From assembly GCA_016709875.1 (NCBI GenBank), contig JADJLZ010000007.1, forward strand, positions 248,001 through 312,000: DNA of 64,000 bases, read 5' to 3'. This document shows, piece by piece, positions 1 through 8,804 of this stretch (position 1 is its first letter; every line of letters starts with the position of its first letter). The stretch comes from Planctomycetota bacterium. GTDB taxonomy: Bacteria; Planctomycetota; UBA1135; GCA-002686595. A program made the position numbers and the translations under genes. The notes beneath the pieces are model-generated. The model was given only the letters and a program-made list of their open reading frames with translations, did no database searches and was not told the origin of the DNA.

Positions 1-1264
1 GGTCGTCGGAAACCAGCTGCGCGCGATCGTGGTCGGTCGAGTTGAAGAGGTCGACGAGCGACATGCCGTGCGCGAAGCTCTCCTTGCCCGCGAGCTCGGC
101 GAGATAGCCGTGGTCGGGTACCCAGACCTCGCCCTCGACCTCGCGCAGCCGCTCGACGAGCAGTTCCCCCGCCGCGACGTCCGCGCGGGTCGGGAGCTGC
201 ACACGCGGGTCGTAGCGCAGCAGCCACAGCTGCAGCAGCGCCAGCACGCTGGCCAGGACGGGCACGGGCCCGGCCGCCGCGAGCAGGCTCGCCAGCGCAG
301 GACCGAAGACCAGCGCCGCGGCGAGCGCCGCGGGCATGAGCGCGTTGTCGTAGCCGCCGACATGCACGCGCGAGAGCCACGCGGCGAGCACGAGCCCCGC
401 GAGTGCGAAGGCGTGCACCGGCGCACGCTTGCCCTCCGGCCGCGGCGGATGGACGCCCACGAAGTGCGCCAGCACGCTGAGCGCGAGCACCGGCGCGAGC
501 GCGCCGCACAGCTCGAGCCAGAAGCCCAGGATGCGCTCGCGCTCCCAGGCGTGGCCGCGCAAGAGGTCGAAGACGTACCAGCCGTACCAGCCGTCGCTCT
601 GGCGATCCGCGAGCCAGGTGCCCGCCAGGAGCGGCAGCCCCAGCGCGAGCACGAACACCAGCGCCGCCCGAGCGTCGCGCCAGGCGAGCGCGAGGAACAC
701 GCAGCCGGCGGGCACGAGTGCCGTCTGCTTGGCAAGGAAGGCGCCGAAGAAGATCGTCCCCGCGCACGCGGCGCCGACCAGGCTCGGCCGCAGCTCCAGG
801 ACCTCGAGTGCCGCGAGCACGAGCACGAGCCAGAGCGAATCGACGCGCGCGACGTCGAACCAGGCGCCGCACAGCCGATAGGAGGCCGCGAAGAGCCCCA
901 TCGCGAACCAACCGGCGAAGCGGCTGCCGCCGTTGCGCGCCGCGCTGCGGAAGACGAGGAAGAAGCACAGCGCGCTCGCGAGCAGCGAGACCAGGCGCAG
1001 CGCCAGAAATCCCTCGCCGAAGAGCCTCGTGCTCGCCGCCCCGAGCCAGACGAACAGCGGCGTGTACGGGAAGGCCATGTAGTCGAAGCTCGGTTCGGCG
1101 TAGAGCGCCTCCCCGTCGAGCACGCGCCCGACCTCGCGCAACATCCCCCCCTCCTGCCACTCGAGCTCGAAGGGGTGCACGCAGCGCATCAGCGCCAGCG
1201 CGACGTACAGGAACAGCGCCAGCGCGCACAGGCCTGCAAGAAGGGAGCGGAGGCGTCGGGCCAT
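1..1264 (-). CDS. Glycosyltransferase-39-like polytopic membrane protein, 3' end outside window
   Basis: An open frame with no stop runs from ATG at 1264 to the window edge (about 421 residues seen). It begins MARRLRSLLAGLCALALFLY, a membrane anchor, then an acidic loop motif (FELEWQEGG, about residues 32-40) followed by an aromatic, proline-rich stretch (FDYMAFPYTPLFVWLGA). This layout is typical of GT39/ArnT-like polyprenyl-sugar-dependent glycosyltransferases, where the acidic residue of the first periplasmic loop is catalytic. Many hydrophobic helices follow, including one with FFGAFLAKQTALVPAG. The end seen is a soluble stretch (EGEVWVPDHGYLAELAGKE), as in the C-terminal periplasmic parts of such enzymes. 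It is divergent from the sulfatase-like gene at 1340. The lipid carrier and acceptor cannot be deduced. The membrane nature is clear; the family is an inference from the loop motif. Confidence 0.7.
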   Translation of the reverse strand, partial: MARRLRSLLAGLCALALFLYVALALMRCVHPFELEWQEGGMLREVGRVLDGEALYAEPSFDYMAFPYTPLFVWLGAASTRLFGEGFLALRLVSLLASALCFFLVFRSAARNGGSRFAGWFAMGLFAASYRLCGAWFDVARVDSLWLVLVLAALEVLELRPSLVGAACAGTIFFGAFLAKQTALVPAGCVFLALAWRDARAALVFVLALGLPLLAGTWLADRQSDGWYGWYVFDLLRGHAWERERILGFWLELCGALAPVLALSVLAHFVGVHPPRPEGKRAPVHAFALAGLVLAAWLSRVHVGGYDNALMPAALAAALVFGPALASLLAAAGPVPVLASVLALLQLWLLRYDPRVQLPTRADVAAGELLVERLREVEGEVWVPDHGYLAELAGKESFAHGMSLVDLFNSTDHDRAQLVSDD

Positions 1265-1339
1265 GGAGGGCGGCGCGATTGTGCGCGACCGGGCGCGCCC
1301 GTTCCATCCTTGCGCATCCGCGGTCTATCATGGCCCGCG

Positions 1340-2890
1340 ATGCACGCACGCGCCGCCGCATGGGTCCTCCTCGCCGCTCTCGCGGCCTGCAACCGTTCCA
1401 CGCCGGTCGAGCCGCGCGCTCCGGGGAAGCCGCCGCCGAACATCCTGGTCGTCGTGCTCGACACGCTGCGGCCCGACCATCTGGGCTGCTACGGCTCCTC
1501 GCGCCCGACCTCGCCGCGCCTGGACTCGCTCGCGCAGCGCTCGTGCCTGTTCGAGAACGCGCAGTCCGCCGCACCGCTGACCGTGGCCTCGCTGCTCTCG
1601 CTCGTCTCCTCGCTCTACCCCGCAGTGCACGGCGTCCAAGGCGAGCTCAACCCCGGCCGCATGAGCGAGCACGTCACCACGCTCGCCGAAGTGCTCGCTG
1701 CGCACGGCTACACCACCGCGGCCTTCACCGAAGGCGGCTACGCCAACCCGCGCTTCGGCCTGGGTCAGGGTTTCCAGACCTTCCCCGCCAGCCCCAACGA
1801 CAGCGATCCCAACGTCTCGAACCTGCTCGGCACGAGCCGCCTCTCGGAGAACCTCGCGCGCACCCAGACCTGGCTGCGCGGCGTGAAGCAGCCCTTCTTC
1901 CTCTTCTTCCACACCTACGAGGTGCACCAGCCCAACTACGCGCGCCAGGACTACATGCGCATGTTCCGGCCGGGCTTCGACGAGGCCGCCGACCACGCGC
2001 GCACCGCCGCCGCGATCCAGCGCTGGGACCACGAGCACGCCGCCAGCGAAGAGGAGTGCCAGACGCTGCTCGAGCACCTCTACCAGTGCCCGCGCACCGG
2101 CCTGCCCGACCTGCTCGATCCCGACGGCTTCGAGCGCCTGGCGCACAAGTACGGCTGCGCTCCCGACGACGCCGTGCACAACGAGAAGCTGCTCGCGCTC
2201 GTGCGCGACCTCTACGACGGCGCGATCCGCTACACCGACGATCAGCTCGAACTGCTCTGGAACCTGCTCGACGAGCTGCAATTGCAGTCGAATACGATCC
2301 TCGTCGTCGTCAGCGACCACGGCGAAGGCCTCGGCGAGCACGAGCGCATCGAGCACTCGCACAACCTGCACGAGGAGGCGCTGCACGTCGTGCTGCTGAT
2401 CCACGCGCCCGGCCAGGAGTTCGCGCCGCGGCGCGTCAAGACGCAGGTGCGCTCGATCGACGTCATGCCCACGCTGCTCGAACTCGCCGGCATCGACGCG
2501 AGCGGCCTGCCGCTGCAGGGAGAGAGCCTCGTGCCGCTGATGCTCGGCCACACGCAAGCCGACCACCTGGCCTTCAGCCACGCACGCCACGTGGACGAGT
2601 TCGAGCCACCGCAGTTCAGCGTGCGCGACGGCCGCTGGCGCCTGATCGTCGAACCGAAGACGAAGAAGCAGTGGCTCTACGACCACGAGAACGATCCGAG
2701 CGAGCTGAAGGACGTGTCGGGCCAGTATCCCGAGGTGCTCGCGCGCCTCTCGTCGCTGATCGAGCAGCAGCGGCGGCAGGACGAGTTCCTGCGCGCGAAG
2801 CTCGACAGCGCGCCCGGCGAACTCGTGATCGACGAGCAGACGATGCAGGAGCTGAAGGCTCTGGGCTACACGGGCAAGGAACCGAAGTAG
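1340..2890 (+). CDS. Sulfatase-fold (alkaline phosphatase superfamily) lipoprotein
   Basis: 516 residues starting MHARAAAWVLLAALAACNRS, a lipoprotein signal with lipobox LAAC, so the product is probably anchored and extracytoplasmic. The open frame extends upstream, but that part is antisense to the divergent membrane-protein gene. Superfamily metal-site motifs are present: NILVVVLDTLRPDHLGCYG near residue 35 and VVVSDHGEGLGEHE near residue 323, and it ends in LKALGYTGKEPK, a common end for COG3119 proteins. At the position of the sulfatase formylglycine motif (C/S-x-P-x-R) it reads APLTVASL, so there is no Cys or Ser to modify and a Thr is the likely nucleophile. It may be a phosphatase or phospho-group transferase rather than a sulfatase. 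Substrate unknown. Confidence 0.85.
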   Translation: MHARAAAWVLLAALAACNRSTPVEPRAPGKPPPNILVVVLDTLRPDHLGCYGSSRPTSPRLDSLAQRSCLFENAQSAAPLTVASLLSLVSSLYPAVHGVQGELNPGRMSEHVTTLAEVLAAHGYTTAAFTEGGYANPRFGLGQGFQTFPASPNDSDPNVSNLLGTSRLSENLARTQTWLRGVKQPFFLFFHTYEVHQPNYARQDYMRMFRPGFDEAADHARTAAAIQRWDHEHAASEEECQTLLEHLYQCPRTGLPDLLDPDGFERLAHKYGCAPDDAVHNEKLLALVRDLYDGAIRYTDDQLELLWNLLDELQLQSNTILVVVSDHGEGLGEHERIEHSHNLHEEALHVVLLIHAPGQEFAPRRVKTQVRSIDVMPTLLELAGIDASGLPLQGESLVPLMLGHTQADHLAFSHARHVDEFEPPQFSVRDGRWRLIVEPKTKKQWLYDHENDPSELKDVSGQYPEVLARLSSLIEQQRRQDEFLRAKLDSAPGELVIDEQTMQELKALGYTGKEPK

Positions 2891-2933
2891 GGCGTCGCTC
2901 GAGCGCAGCCTGGGCAGCAGCGCATTTCCAGCA

Positions 2934-3890
2934 CTACAAGAGCTTCATGTCGCGCATCAGCTGCACGTCCGCCTCGATCGCGCCGGCGGTCTTGTGCATC
3001 AGGATGCGCGCGTCGTTGTCGAGCGGCAGTTCGACGATCTTCTCGACGCCGTTCTTGCCCAGGATCGCCGGCACGCCCATGTAGATGCCTTCGAAGCCGT
3101 ACTGGCCGTTCAAGAGGCACGCACACGGCAGCAGACGCTTCTGGTCGTTCAGGATCGAGCTCGCCATCGCGACGCTGGCGCTCGCCGGCGCGTACCAGGC
3201 GCTGCCGGTCTTCAGGAGGTTGACGATCTCCGCGCCGCCCTTGCGCGTGCGGTCGGCCATCTTGTCGATGGAGGCACGGTCGACGAGGTCCTTCAAGGTC
3301 ACGCCGTTCACGGTGCAGTACTGCGGGATCGGCACCATCGAGTCGCCGTGCGCGCCGAGCACCATCGCCTTGACGTCGACGACCGAGCTCTTGGTCGCCT
3401 CCGAGATGAACCAGGAGAAGCGCGCGCTGTCGAGCACGCCGGCCATGCCCATCACACGCTGGCCGGGGAAGCCGAGCTTGGCGCGGCACAGGTGCACCAT
3501 CGAGTCGAGCGGGTTCGTGACCACGATCACGAAGGCCTCGGGCGAGTGGTTGCGCACGTACTCCGCGACGCTGATGATCACCTTGGCATTGATCGCAAGC
3601 AGGTCCGAACGGCTCATTCCCGGCTTGCGCGCGACGCCCGCGGTGACGATGAAGACGTCCGAGTTGGCCGTGTCGCGCGGGTCGTTGGTGCCAACGACGC
3701 GCGCGCCGAGTCCCTCCACCGCGGCGGCCTGGTTGAGGTCGAGCGCGATGCCCTGCGGTCGGCCTTCGAGGATGTCGATCAGGACGATCTCGTTGCCGAG
3801 CGACTTCTGCGCGCACAGTTGCGCGGCGGTCGAGCCGACGTAGCCGGCGCCGACGACGGTGATCTTGCGTTGCGGGATGGAGTTGCTCAT
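2934..3890 (-). CDS. mdh: Malate dehydrogenase, NAD-dependent, LDH-like type
   Basis: 318 residues beginning MSNSIPQRKITVVGAGYVGS; the glycine-rich loop GAGYVGS is the Rossmann NAD site. An in-frame upstream start would add 19 residues before the usual family start. The substrate-loop segment VARKPGMSRSDLL matches the malate dehydrogenase form with Arg rather than the Gln of lactate dehydrogenases. VTNPLDSMVH supplies the second arginine-region motif and VLGAHGDSMVP the catalytic His-Asp pair. Length fits the 310-320-residue LDH-like MDH family. It interconverts malate and oxaloacetate in the TCA cycle. No Shine-Dalgarno is visible. It converges with the sulfatase-fold gene, 43 bp apart. Malate specificity rests on the Arg-containing loop. 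Confidence 0.93.
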   Translation of the reverse strand: MSNSIPQRKITVVGAGYVGSTAAQLCAQKSLGNEIVLIDILEGRPQGIALDLNQAAAVEGLGARVVGTNDPRDTANSDVFIVTAGVARKPGMSRSDLLAINAKVIISVAEYVRNHSPEAFVIVVTNPLDSMVHLCRAKLGFPGQRVMGMAGVLDSARFSWFISEATKSSVVDVKAMVLGAHGDSMVPIPQYCTVNGVTLKDLVDRASIDKMADRTRKGGAEIVNLLKTGSAWYAPASASVAMASSILNDQKRLLPCACLLNGQYGFEGIYMGVPAILGKNGVEKIVELPLDNDARILMHKTAGAIEADVQLMRDMKLL

Positions 3891-3981
3891 GGGAGGTGCA
3901 GCGGGAGAGCGTATCCGCCCGCGCGGGAGGCTCCAAGGGCAGCCCATGCCCGCGGAGCGCGCCCGGAGTTAGGGTTTAGGC

Positions 3982-4557
3982 ATGAGGCTTCCCCTCCACT
4001 GGCTGCTCGCACTCCCGCTCTTCCTCCCGGCCTGCAAGTCGATGCACTCGGACGATGCGGATCAGAGCCTGATCCTCCTCGGCGGTGAGATCTCTCCGGG
4101 ACCACCGGGATGGCACAACTCCAACCCGGCGGGCGCGGGGCAGGTCGCGTTCACTTTCCGAGGACACGGTTCCAGCACCGGCGCGGAGATCGGCATGCAG
4201 CTGGGGTTCGGCAACACGCAGGAGGCGGGCCTGGACCGCTCGTTCAGCATCGGCGAGGTCTTCATCGGCCCCTTCAAGGAGTGGCAGTTCGGCTCGCGCG
4301 TCTCGCTCCTGGCTGGCGCCGGGCTGCGCTACGCGGAAGCGGAGACCGACGTCGCCGGCCTCTACGCCGATCGGCGCGTCGACGGCGACGACAGCACCGG
4401 CGTGTACGCGCACGTCGGACTGTACTTCCGCGTGACCCAGGCCATGTCGCTGGGCGCAGATGTGCGCTGGGCAGACGGGTGGAACTACCACATCGAGGGC
4501 GCGAGCCACGATGCGCGCTTGACCCAGATCCTCTACGGGTTGCGCTTCGGATTCTGA
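3982..4557 (+). CDS. Lipoprotein with outer-membrane beta-barrel-like repeats
   Basis: 191 residues beginning MRLPLHWLLALPLFLPACKS, a lipoprotein signal with lipobox LPAC. The mature part has alternating polar and apolar strands rich in Gly and aromatics (AEIGMQLGFGN, SVAL-type strands, GVYAHVGLYFRVTQ, ILYGLRFGF) and ends in Phe, like small outer-membrane beta-barrels of the OmpA/OmpW fold. No family is recognised with confidence. It is convergent with the secreted protein at 4571, with 13 bp between the stops. A barrel carrying a lipobox is slightly unusual, so a lipid-anchored beta-sandwich is the alternative. Confidence 0.75.
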   Translation: MRLPLHWLLALPLFLPACKSMHSDDADQSLILLGGEISPGPPGWHNSNPAGAGQVAFTFRGHGSSTGAEIGMQLGFGNTQEAGLDRSFSIGEVFIGPFKEWQFGSRVSLLAGAGLRYAEAETDVAGLYADRRVDGDDSTGVYAHVGLYFRVTQAMSLGADVRWADGWNYHIEGASHDARLTQILYGLRFGF

Positions 4558-4570
4558 GCGCGTCGCGCGG

Positions 4571-5098
4571 CTACTGCTTCTGCGGCAGCTTGACGAGCGG
4601 CGACGCGGCGGCCGAGAGCGCCGCCTTCTTCTTCCACTTCGCGAGCAGCGCCGCGTCCGCGCTGCCGTTCTTCTGCGCTGTGGCGAGCTTCTCCTCGATC
4701 ATGCGCTGCTGCTTTTGCTGCGCGAGCTTCTGCGCGAGCAGCTTCTGCTGCGCGCCCTCGGCGAAGGCCCGCTTGCGCTCGAGCACCTGTGGGTCCGTGA
4801 AATCCGTCAGCGCGAGGTCGCTCGTGTCGCGCGAACCCTCGAGCGAGGCTTCGGGCGGCGCCAGGGCCGGCGTCTCGACGCTGGCGCGCGTCGCCGTGTC
4901 CTCCCCCGCGATCATGGCGGGTTCCGCTTCGAGCGCTTCGAGCACCGCTGTCGGCGCACCGGGCGCGCTGGGTGCTGGCTTTGGAACCTGCGGCCCTTCG
5001 CACGCGCCGCCACGCGAGCAGCACGGCCGCCCGAAACCCGTGGCCGCCCATCCGAGCAGGGAGAGCCCGGCGAGGCAGAGGAGGACGAGGACCTTCAT
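4571..5098 (-). CDS. Secreted or membrane-anchored hypothetical protein with coiled coil
   Basis: 175 residues from ATG at 5098; a GTG two codons upstream is also in frame. It begins MKVLVLLCLAGLSLLGWAAT, a signal or anchor segment, then a Cys-rich stretch (GRPCCSRGGACEG). A Pro/Ala-rich linker follows, then a charged helical region from about residue 95 rich in Gln, Lys and Glu (LAQKLAQQKQQRMIEEKLAT), predicted to form a coiled coil. No enzymatic domain is recognised. The CCS..C cluster could bind metal or form disulfides. It is a single gene between convergent and same-strand neighbours. Function unknown. Confidence 0.7.
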   Translation of the reverse strand: MKVLVLLCLAGLSLLGWAATGFGRPCCSRGGACEGPQVPKPAPSAPGAPTAVLEALEAEPAMIAGEDTATRASVETPALAPPEASLEGSRDTSDLALTDFTDPQVLERKRAFAEGAQQKLLAQKLAQQKQQRMIEEKLATAQKNGSADAALLAKWKKKAALSAAASPLVKLPQKQ

Positions 5099-5164
5099 GC
5101 GCACGATGGTAGCCCGGACGCGGGCCAGCGTGGGATGCAGCCTGGCAATTCCGGAACGGGAGAG

Positions 5165-5210
5165 GCGCCGCCGATCCTCCGGCTGCTTGCGAGCGGAGGA
5201 TCGGCGGCGC
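5165..5210 (-). terminator. Perfect 17-bp hairpin between two minus-strand genes
   Basis: Arms 5165-5181 and 5194-5210 are exact reverse complements (GCGCCGCCGATCCTCCG) around a 12-nt loop. The hairpin sits 21 bp past the stop of the lipoprotein gene that ends at 5232, so it probably terminates that transcript. No T-tract follows on the minus strand, so it is either a Rho-type or structure-only terminator or a mRNA 3'-end stabiliser. Confidence 0.55.
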
Positions 5211-5231
5211 GGGAAGAACCTCCCTCGGGAC

Positions 5232-6059
5232 CTACTGGAAGATGATCTCGTCCTCGTCGCCCTGCGCGAGGTCGATCAGGCCACGGGCCACGAGACCGTC
5301 GTTGGCGTTGAAGAGCTCGAAGTGGAAGGTGCCGTCGTCGAGCATCTGACACTCGAACGTCGCGAAGGGCGACGTGCCGCCGATGTGCCACATGTAGGTG
5401 TCGACGTAGCCGCTGGGGATGTCGCTCGAGTCGTCGGCGGGCAGCGTGAAGATCGCGTTGCTGAAGACCTGGATCTGGATCCCGCTCGCGACGGGGAAGT
5501 CGCCGATCGTGCTGGTCACGAAGAACACGACCTTGTTGAGCGCGGGGAACTCGGCGATCTGCACGCCGACCTGCAGCGTGCAGGTCCCATTCACTCCGGT
5601 GACCTCCAGCAGGCCCTGGCCCGACATGGCCCAGGACATCGTGTCCTGGTCGCTCACGCCCACGTCGGCGAGGTAGTCCACCGGCACGTGATCGAAGAAG
5701 AACGCGGGGTCATGGTTCTCGCCCAGGAAGATGTTGCCCAGCAGCGTCAGGTTCTCGTCCGTGATCGTGCAGTCGAAATCGACATGCAGCCAATCGGCCG
5801 TACCCGAGGAGTCGTCGTCCGGTCCGGCGGTCGCCGTCGGACAACCCGAAGTGAGCGTGGAGATCAGCGTGTCGTCGGTGGCCCAGCGCAGGCTGGTCAC
5901 GGCGGTGAACGTGGCGCTCTCGCCGAGGTCGACGGTCGCAAGGCCGAGCGAGCCGAGCGCCGTGGCGCCTCCGCCGCCGCCTCCGCCGCCGCTACCGCCG
6001 CCGGAGCAGGAACCGAGGATCAGGGATGCGAACACGAGGGGCAGGACGAGTCGAGACAT
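5232..6059 (-). CDS. Putative lipoprotein with poly-glycine linker, function unknown
   Basis: 275 residues from ATG at 6059: MSRLVLPLVFASLILGSCSG is a lipoprotein signal with lipobox LGSC. The open frame continues upstream, but that sequence is low-complexity Arg/Gly translation and lacks a signal. The mature N-terminus is a glycine spacer (GGGSGGGGGGGG) that would hold the domain off the membrane. The rest is a beta-rich, Asp/Thr-rich domain with paired Cys (TSGCPTAT, DFDCTIT, NGTCTLQ, FECQML) suggesting extracytoplasmic disulfides. No homologous family is recognised. A strong hairpin lies just past its stop. Confidence 0.75.
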   Translation of the reverse strand: MSRLVLPLVFASLILGSCSGGGSGGGGGGGGATALGSLGLATVDLGESATFTAVTSLRWATDDTLISTLTSGCPTATAGPDDDSSGTADWLHVDFDCTITDENLTLLGNIFLGENHDPAFFFDHVPVDYLADVGVSDQDTMSWAMSGQGLLEVTGVNGTCTLQVGVQIAEFPALNKVVFFVTSTIGDFPVASGIQIQVFSNAIFTLPADDSSDIPSGYVDTYMWHIGGTSPFATFECQMLDDGTFHFELFNANDGLVARGLIDLAQGDEDEIIFQ

Positions 6060-6151
6060 GGGGGTGCGAATCCGAGGGGGTGATGAGGGGCGGAGGTACC
6101 GCCATCCCTCCGCGTCGCCCGGCGCAAAACCCGCCACGAATTCGGACGAAA

Positions 6152-8797
6152 TCAGCGCTTGGCCGCCCGCAGGGCCTCGAGCCGAGCGCGCGCCTCGCGC
6201 ACGCGGTAGTCCTGCTCGCCCAAGGCGCCCTCGAGCGCCCCGAGCGACTCGGTCAGCAGCGGCTCGGCCTCCTCGAACTGGCCCAGCGCGCACAGGCAAC
6301 CGCCGAGCACGCTCTGCGTGTTGGAGGTCAGCCAGTTGCCCGGCAGCTTCGCCTGCCGGATCGCGAAGGCCTCGCGCAGCAGGGGTTCGGCCTGCAGCGG
6401 TACGCCGCGTTCGACCTGCAGCGCGCCGGCGAGCGTCAGCGCCTGCGCCAGGTCGGGATGTTGCGCTTCGAGCGCCACGCGCTGGATCGCGAGTGCCTCG
6501 AGCGCCGCCGCGAGCGCCTGCTCGAGCCGCCCGCGGCGGCGTTCCGCGGCCGCGAGACCGATCAGGTCTCCCGCGAGCGCGCGGTCGTGCGCGGCGCCCT
6601 CGTTCGAGCGGCGCCGGATCGCAATCGCCTGCTGCAGTAGCTCGCAGGCCGCGGCCGGATCACCGGCGACGTTGCGCATGCCGGCGTACTTTCCGAGCAG
6701 CGGCGCGAGTGCGGGATGGTCGGGCCCGAGCGCCGCGCGGCGCAGCGCGATGGCCCGCTCGTAGAGTTCGGCGGCGTGGACGAAATCGCGCCGGCGCTCG
6801 TGCACCTGCGCCAAATTGCCGGTGACCGTGGCGAGGTCGGGGTGGCCGGGCGCGAGGATGTGCTCGAAGGACGCCAGCGCGGAACTCCACAGCTCGCCGG
6901 CTTCCTCGACACGGCCCTGGTCGAAGAGATCGTTGGCGAGGCCGTTCTCCAGCCCCGCGACGAGCGGGTGCTCGGGCGGCAGCAGCGCGCGAGCGCCCTC
7001 GAGCGCCTCGCGGTGCAGCGCCTCGGCGCGCTTGAAGTCGCGCGCGTCGTAGGCCAGTTGGCCGAGCGTGTCGAGGACGTTGAGCCGCAATCCGGTCTCG
7101 TCGCCCCGCTCGAGCAGGGCCAGCGCGCGTTCGAGCGACTCGCCGGCGCGCGCGCTCTCGCCACGCCGGCGCGCGAGCTCGGCCACACGCCAGACGCAGC
7201 GCGCCAGCTCCTCGCGCCCCGCATCGCCGCCCGTCTCGAGCTTGGGGAGCGCCTGCTCGAGCAGCACGCCTGCGCGCTCGAGTTCGCCCTGGCGCAGCGC
7301 GGCCTCGGCCGAGTCGGAGCGCAGACGCGCGCTCAGGAGCTCGTCGCCCAGCGGCTCGGCGAGTTCGATCGCGCGCGCGAGCGTGCGCTCGGAGAGTGCC
7401 GCCTCGCCCAGCAGCGCGTAGGTCGATCCGACGACCGAGAGCAGCTCGGAGAGCACCGCGGGGTCGCCCTGGTCGCGCTCGAGCGCGAAGAGCGCGTCGT
7501 CGAGCAGTTCGCGCACGGTCACGGAGCGGCCCAGCGAGCGCGAGGGACGCGCGGCCGAGAAGATGCGCCGCTGCAGGACCGCGACGCCCTCCGCGCGCTC
7601 GCGTGCGCGCGTCTCGCGCTGCGCCGCGAGCTCCGCCCGATCGGCCGCGGCGCGCGAGACGAGCGTCGCAGCGAGCAGCGCCCCGAAGACCAGCAGCCCG
7701 GCGGCGACCGCACCGGCGTTGCGGCGCACGAAGAGCACCGCGCGCCCCAGGCTGCCGCGCGGTCGCGCCGCGACAGGCTCGTGCGCACGCCAGCGCGCGA
7801 GATCGTCCGCGAGGCTCCCGGCGCTCTCGTAGCGCTGCGCGGGATCGCGCGCCAGCGCGCGCGCGAGGATCGCGCCCAGGTCGCGCGGCAGGCCCTCGAC
7901 ACGCGCACGTGCGCCAGCGCGGATCGCGCGCAAGGCCTCGGGCAGCGCGAGCCCCTCGAGCTCGAGCGGGCGGCTGTCCGTCGCCAGTTCGTGCAGCAGC
8001 ACGCCCAGCGCGTAGACGTCGCAGCGCGAGTCCGGCGCGAGCGGCGGCTCCTCGCAGCGCTCCGGCGCGAGGTAGGCCGGCGTGCCGGCGAGCGCCGCGC
8101 GCTCGGGCTCGCTGGCGAGCGCCCCCGCCGCGCGGGCGATGCCGAAGTCGATCACCTTGGGCGCGCCCGCGTCGTCGACCAGCACGTTCTCCGGCTTGAG
8201 GTCCAGGTGCAGGACGCCGCGGTCGTGCCCGTGCTGCACGGCGCGCGCGACGCGTTCGAGCAGTGCGACGCGCGCCTCGAGCGTGAGCGCGCGCGCGAAC
8301 TCGAGCAGGTTGCGCGCATCGGGCACGAGCTCCATCGCGAACCAGACCTGCTCACCAGCCTCGCCCGAGCAGGTCCCGGCCGAGTAGATCTGCGCCACGT
8401 GCGGATGCCGCAGGCGCGCCATGAGTTCGGCTTCGATCTCCAGGCGCGCGGCGGCTCGTTCGCCCCCGCGGCGCGCGCGCACGAGCTTCACGGCGACGCG
8501 GCGCCGCGGACGATCCTGCTCGGCTTCCCAGACCTCGCCCATGCCTCCCGCGCCCAGGCGCCGCAAGAGCGTGAACTCCCCCACGCGCGTGCCCGCGCCG
8601 CGCGTGCCGGCGTCGGATTCGAGAAAGCCCGGCTCGACGCGCGCGTGTCCCGCGAGCAGTTCCGCTGCGTGCGCCGCGAGCTCCGCGTCGCCCGCGCACT
8701 CGCGGGCCAGGAACTCCGTGCGCAACTGCGGATCGAGGTCGAGCGCGCGCTGGAAGAGTTCCTCGGACCTCGACCAACGCTCGCGCGGATCCTGCAT
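6152..8797 (-). CDS. Membrane Ser/Thr protein kinase with C-terminal TPR array
   Basis: 881 residues from ATG at 8797 (MQDPRERWSRSEELFQRALD). A PknB-type kinase domain spans about residues 72-345: P-loop LGAGGMGEVW, ATP-binding VAVKLV, catalytic loop HLDLKPENVLV and metal loop IDFGIAR. The usual HRD Arg is Leu, so the activation loop may not need phosphorylation. A transmembrane helix (AGAVAAGLLVFGALLAATLV) follows at about residue 370. The C-terminal half is a long TPR/Kinesin-light-chain-type array with repeats such as ALGPDHPALAPLLGKYA and LAPGHPDLATVTGNLAQ, probably periplasmic and used for protein binding. The gene starts 7 bp after an ECF sigma gene, the common planctomycete/acidobacterial arrangement in which both are co-transcribed and form one signalling pathway. 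Confidence 0.93.
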   Translation of the reverse strand: MQDPRERWSRSEELFQRALDLDPQLRTEFLARECAGDAELAAHAAELLAGHARVEPGFLESDAGTRGAGTRVGEFTLLRRLGAGGMGEVWEAEQDRPRRRVAVKLVRARRGGERAAARLEIEAELMARLRHPHVAQIYSAGTCSGEAGEQVWFAMELVPDARNLLEFARALTLEARVALLERVARAVQHGHDRGVLHLDLKPENVLVDDAGAPKVIDFGIARAAGALASEPERAALAGTPAYLAPERCEEPPLAPDSRCDVYALGVLLHELATDSRPLELEGLALPEALRAIRAGARARVEGLPRDLGAILARALARDPAQRYESAGSLADDLARWRAHEPVAARPRGSLGRAVLFVRRNAGAVAAGLLVFGALLAATLVSRAAADRAELAAQRETRARERAEGVAVLQRRIFSAARPSRSLGRSVTVRELLDDALFALERDQGDPAVLSELLSVVGSTYALLGEAALSERTLARAIELAEPLGDELLSARLRSDSAEAALRQGELERAGVLLEQALPKLETGGDAGREELARCVWRVAELARRRGESARAGESLERALALLERGDETGLRLNVLDTLGQLAYDARDFKRAEALHREALEGARALLPPEHPLVAGLENGLANDLFDQGRVEEAGELWSSALASFEHILAPGHPDLATVTGNLAQVHERRRDFVHAAELYERAIALRRAALGPDHPALAPLLGKYAGMRNVAGDPAAACELLQQAIAIRRRSNEGAAHDRALAGDLIGLAAAERRRGRLEQALAAALEALAIQRVALEAQHPDLAQALTLAGALQVERGVPLQAEPLLREAFAIRQAKLPGNWLTSNTQSVLGGCLCALGQFEEAEPLLTESLGALEGALGEQDYRVREARARLEALRAAKR

Positions 8798-8804
8798 GGA
8801 GGCC

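Noticed and set aside
29..1339. Long plus-strand open frame upstream of the sulfatase-fold gene
   Set aside because: It is low-complexity Arg/Glu/Gln translation antisense to a membrane-protein gene with clear hydrophobic helices; the real plus-strand gene starts at the lipoprotein signal at 1340.
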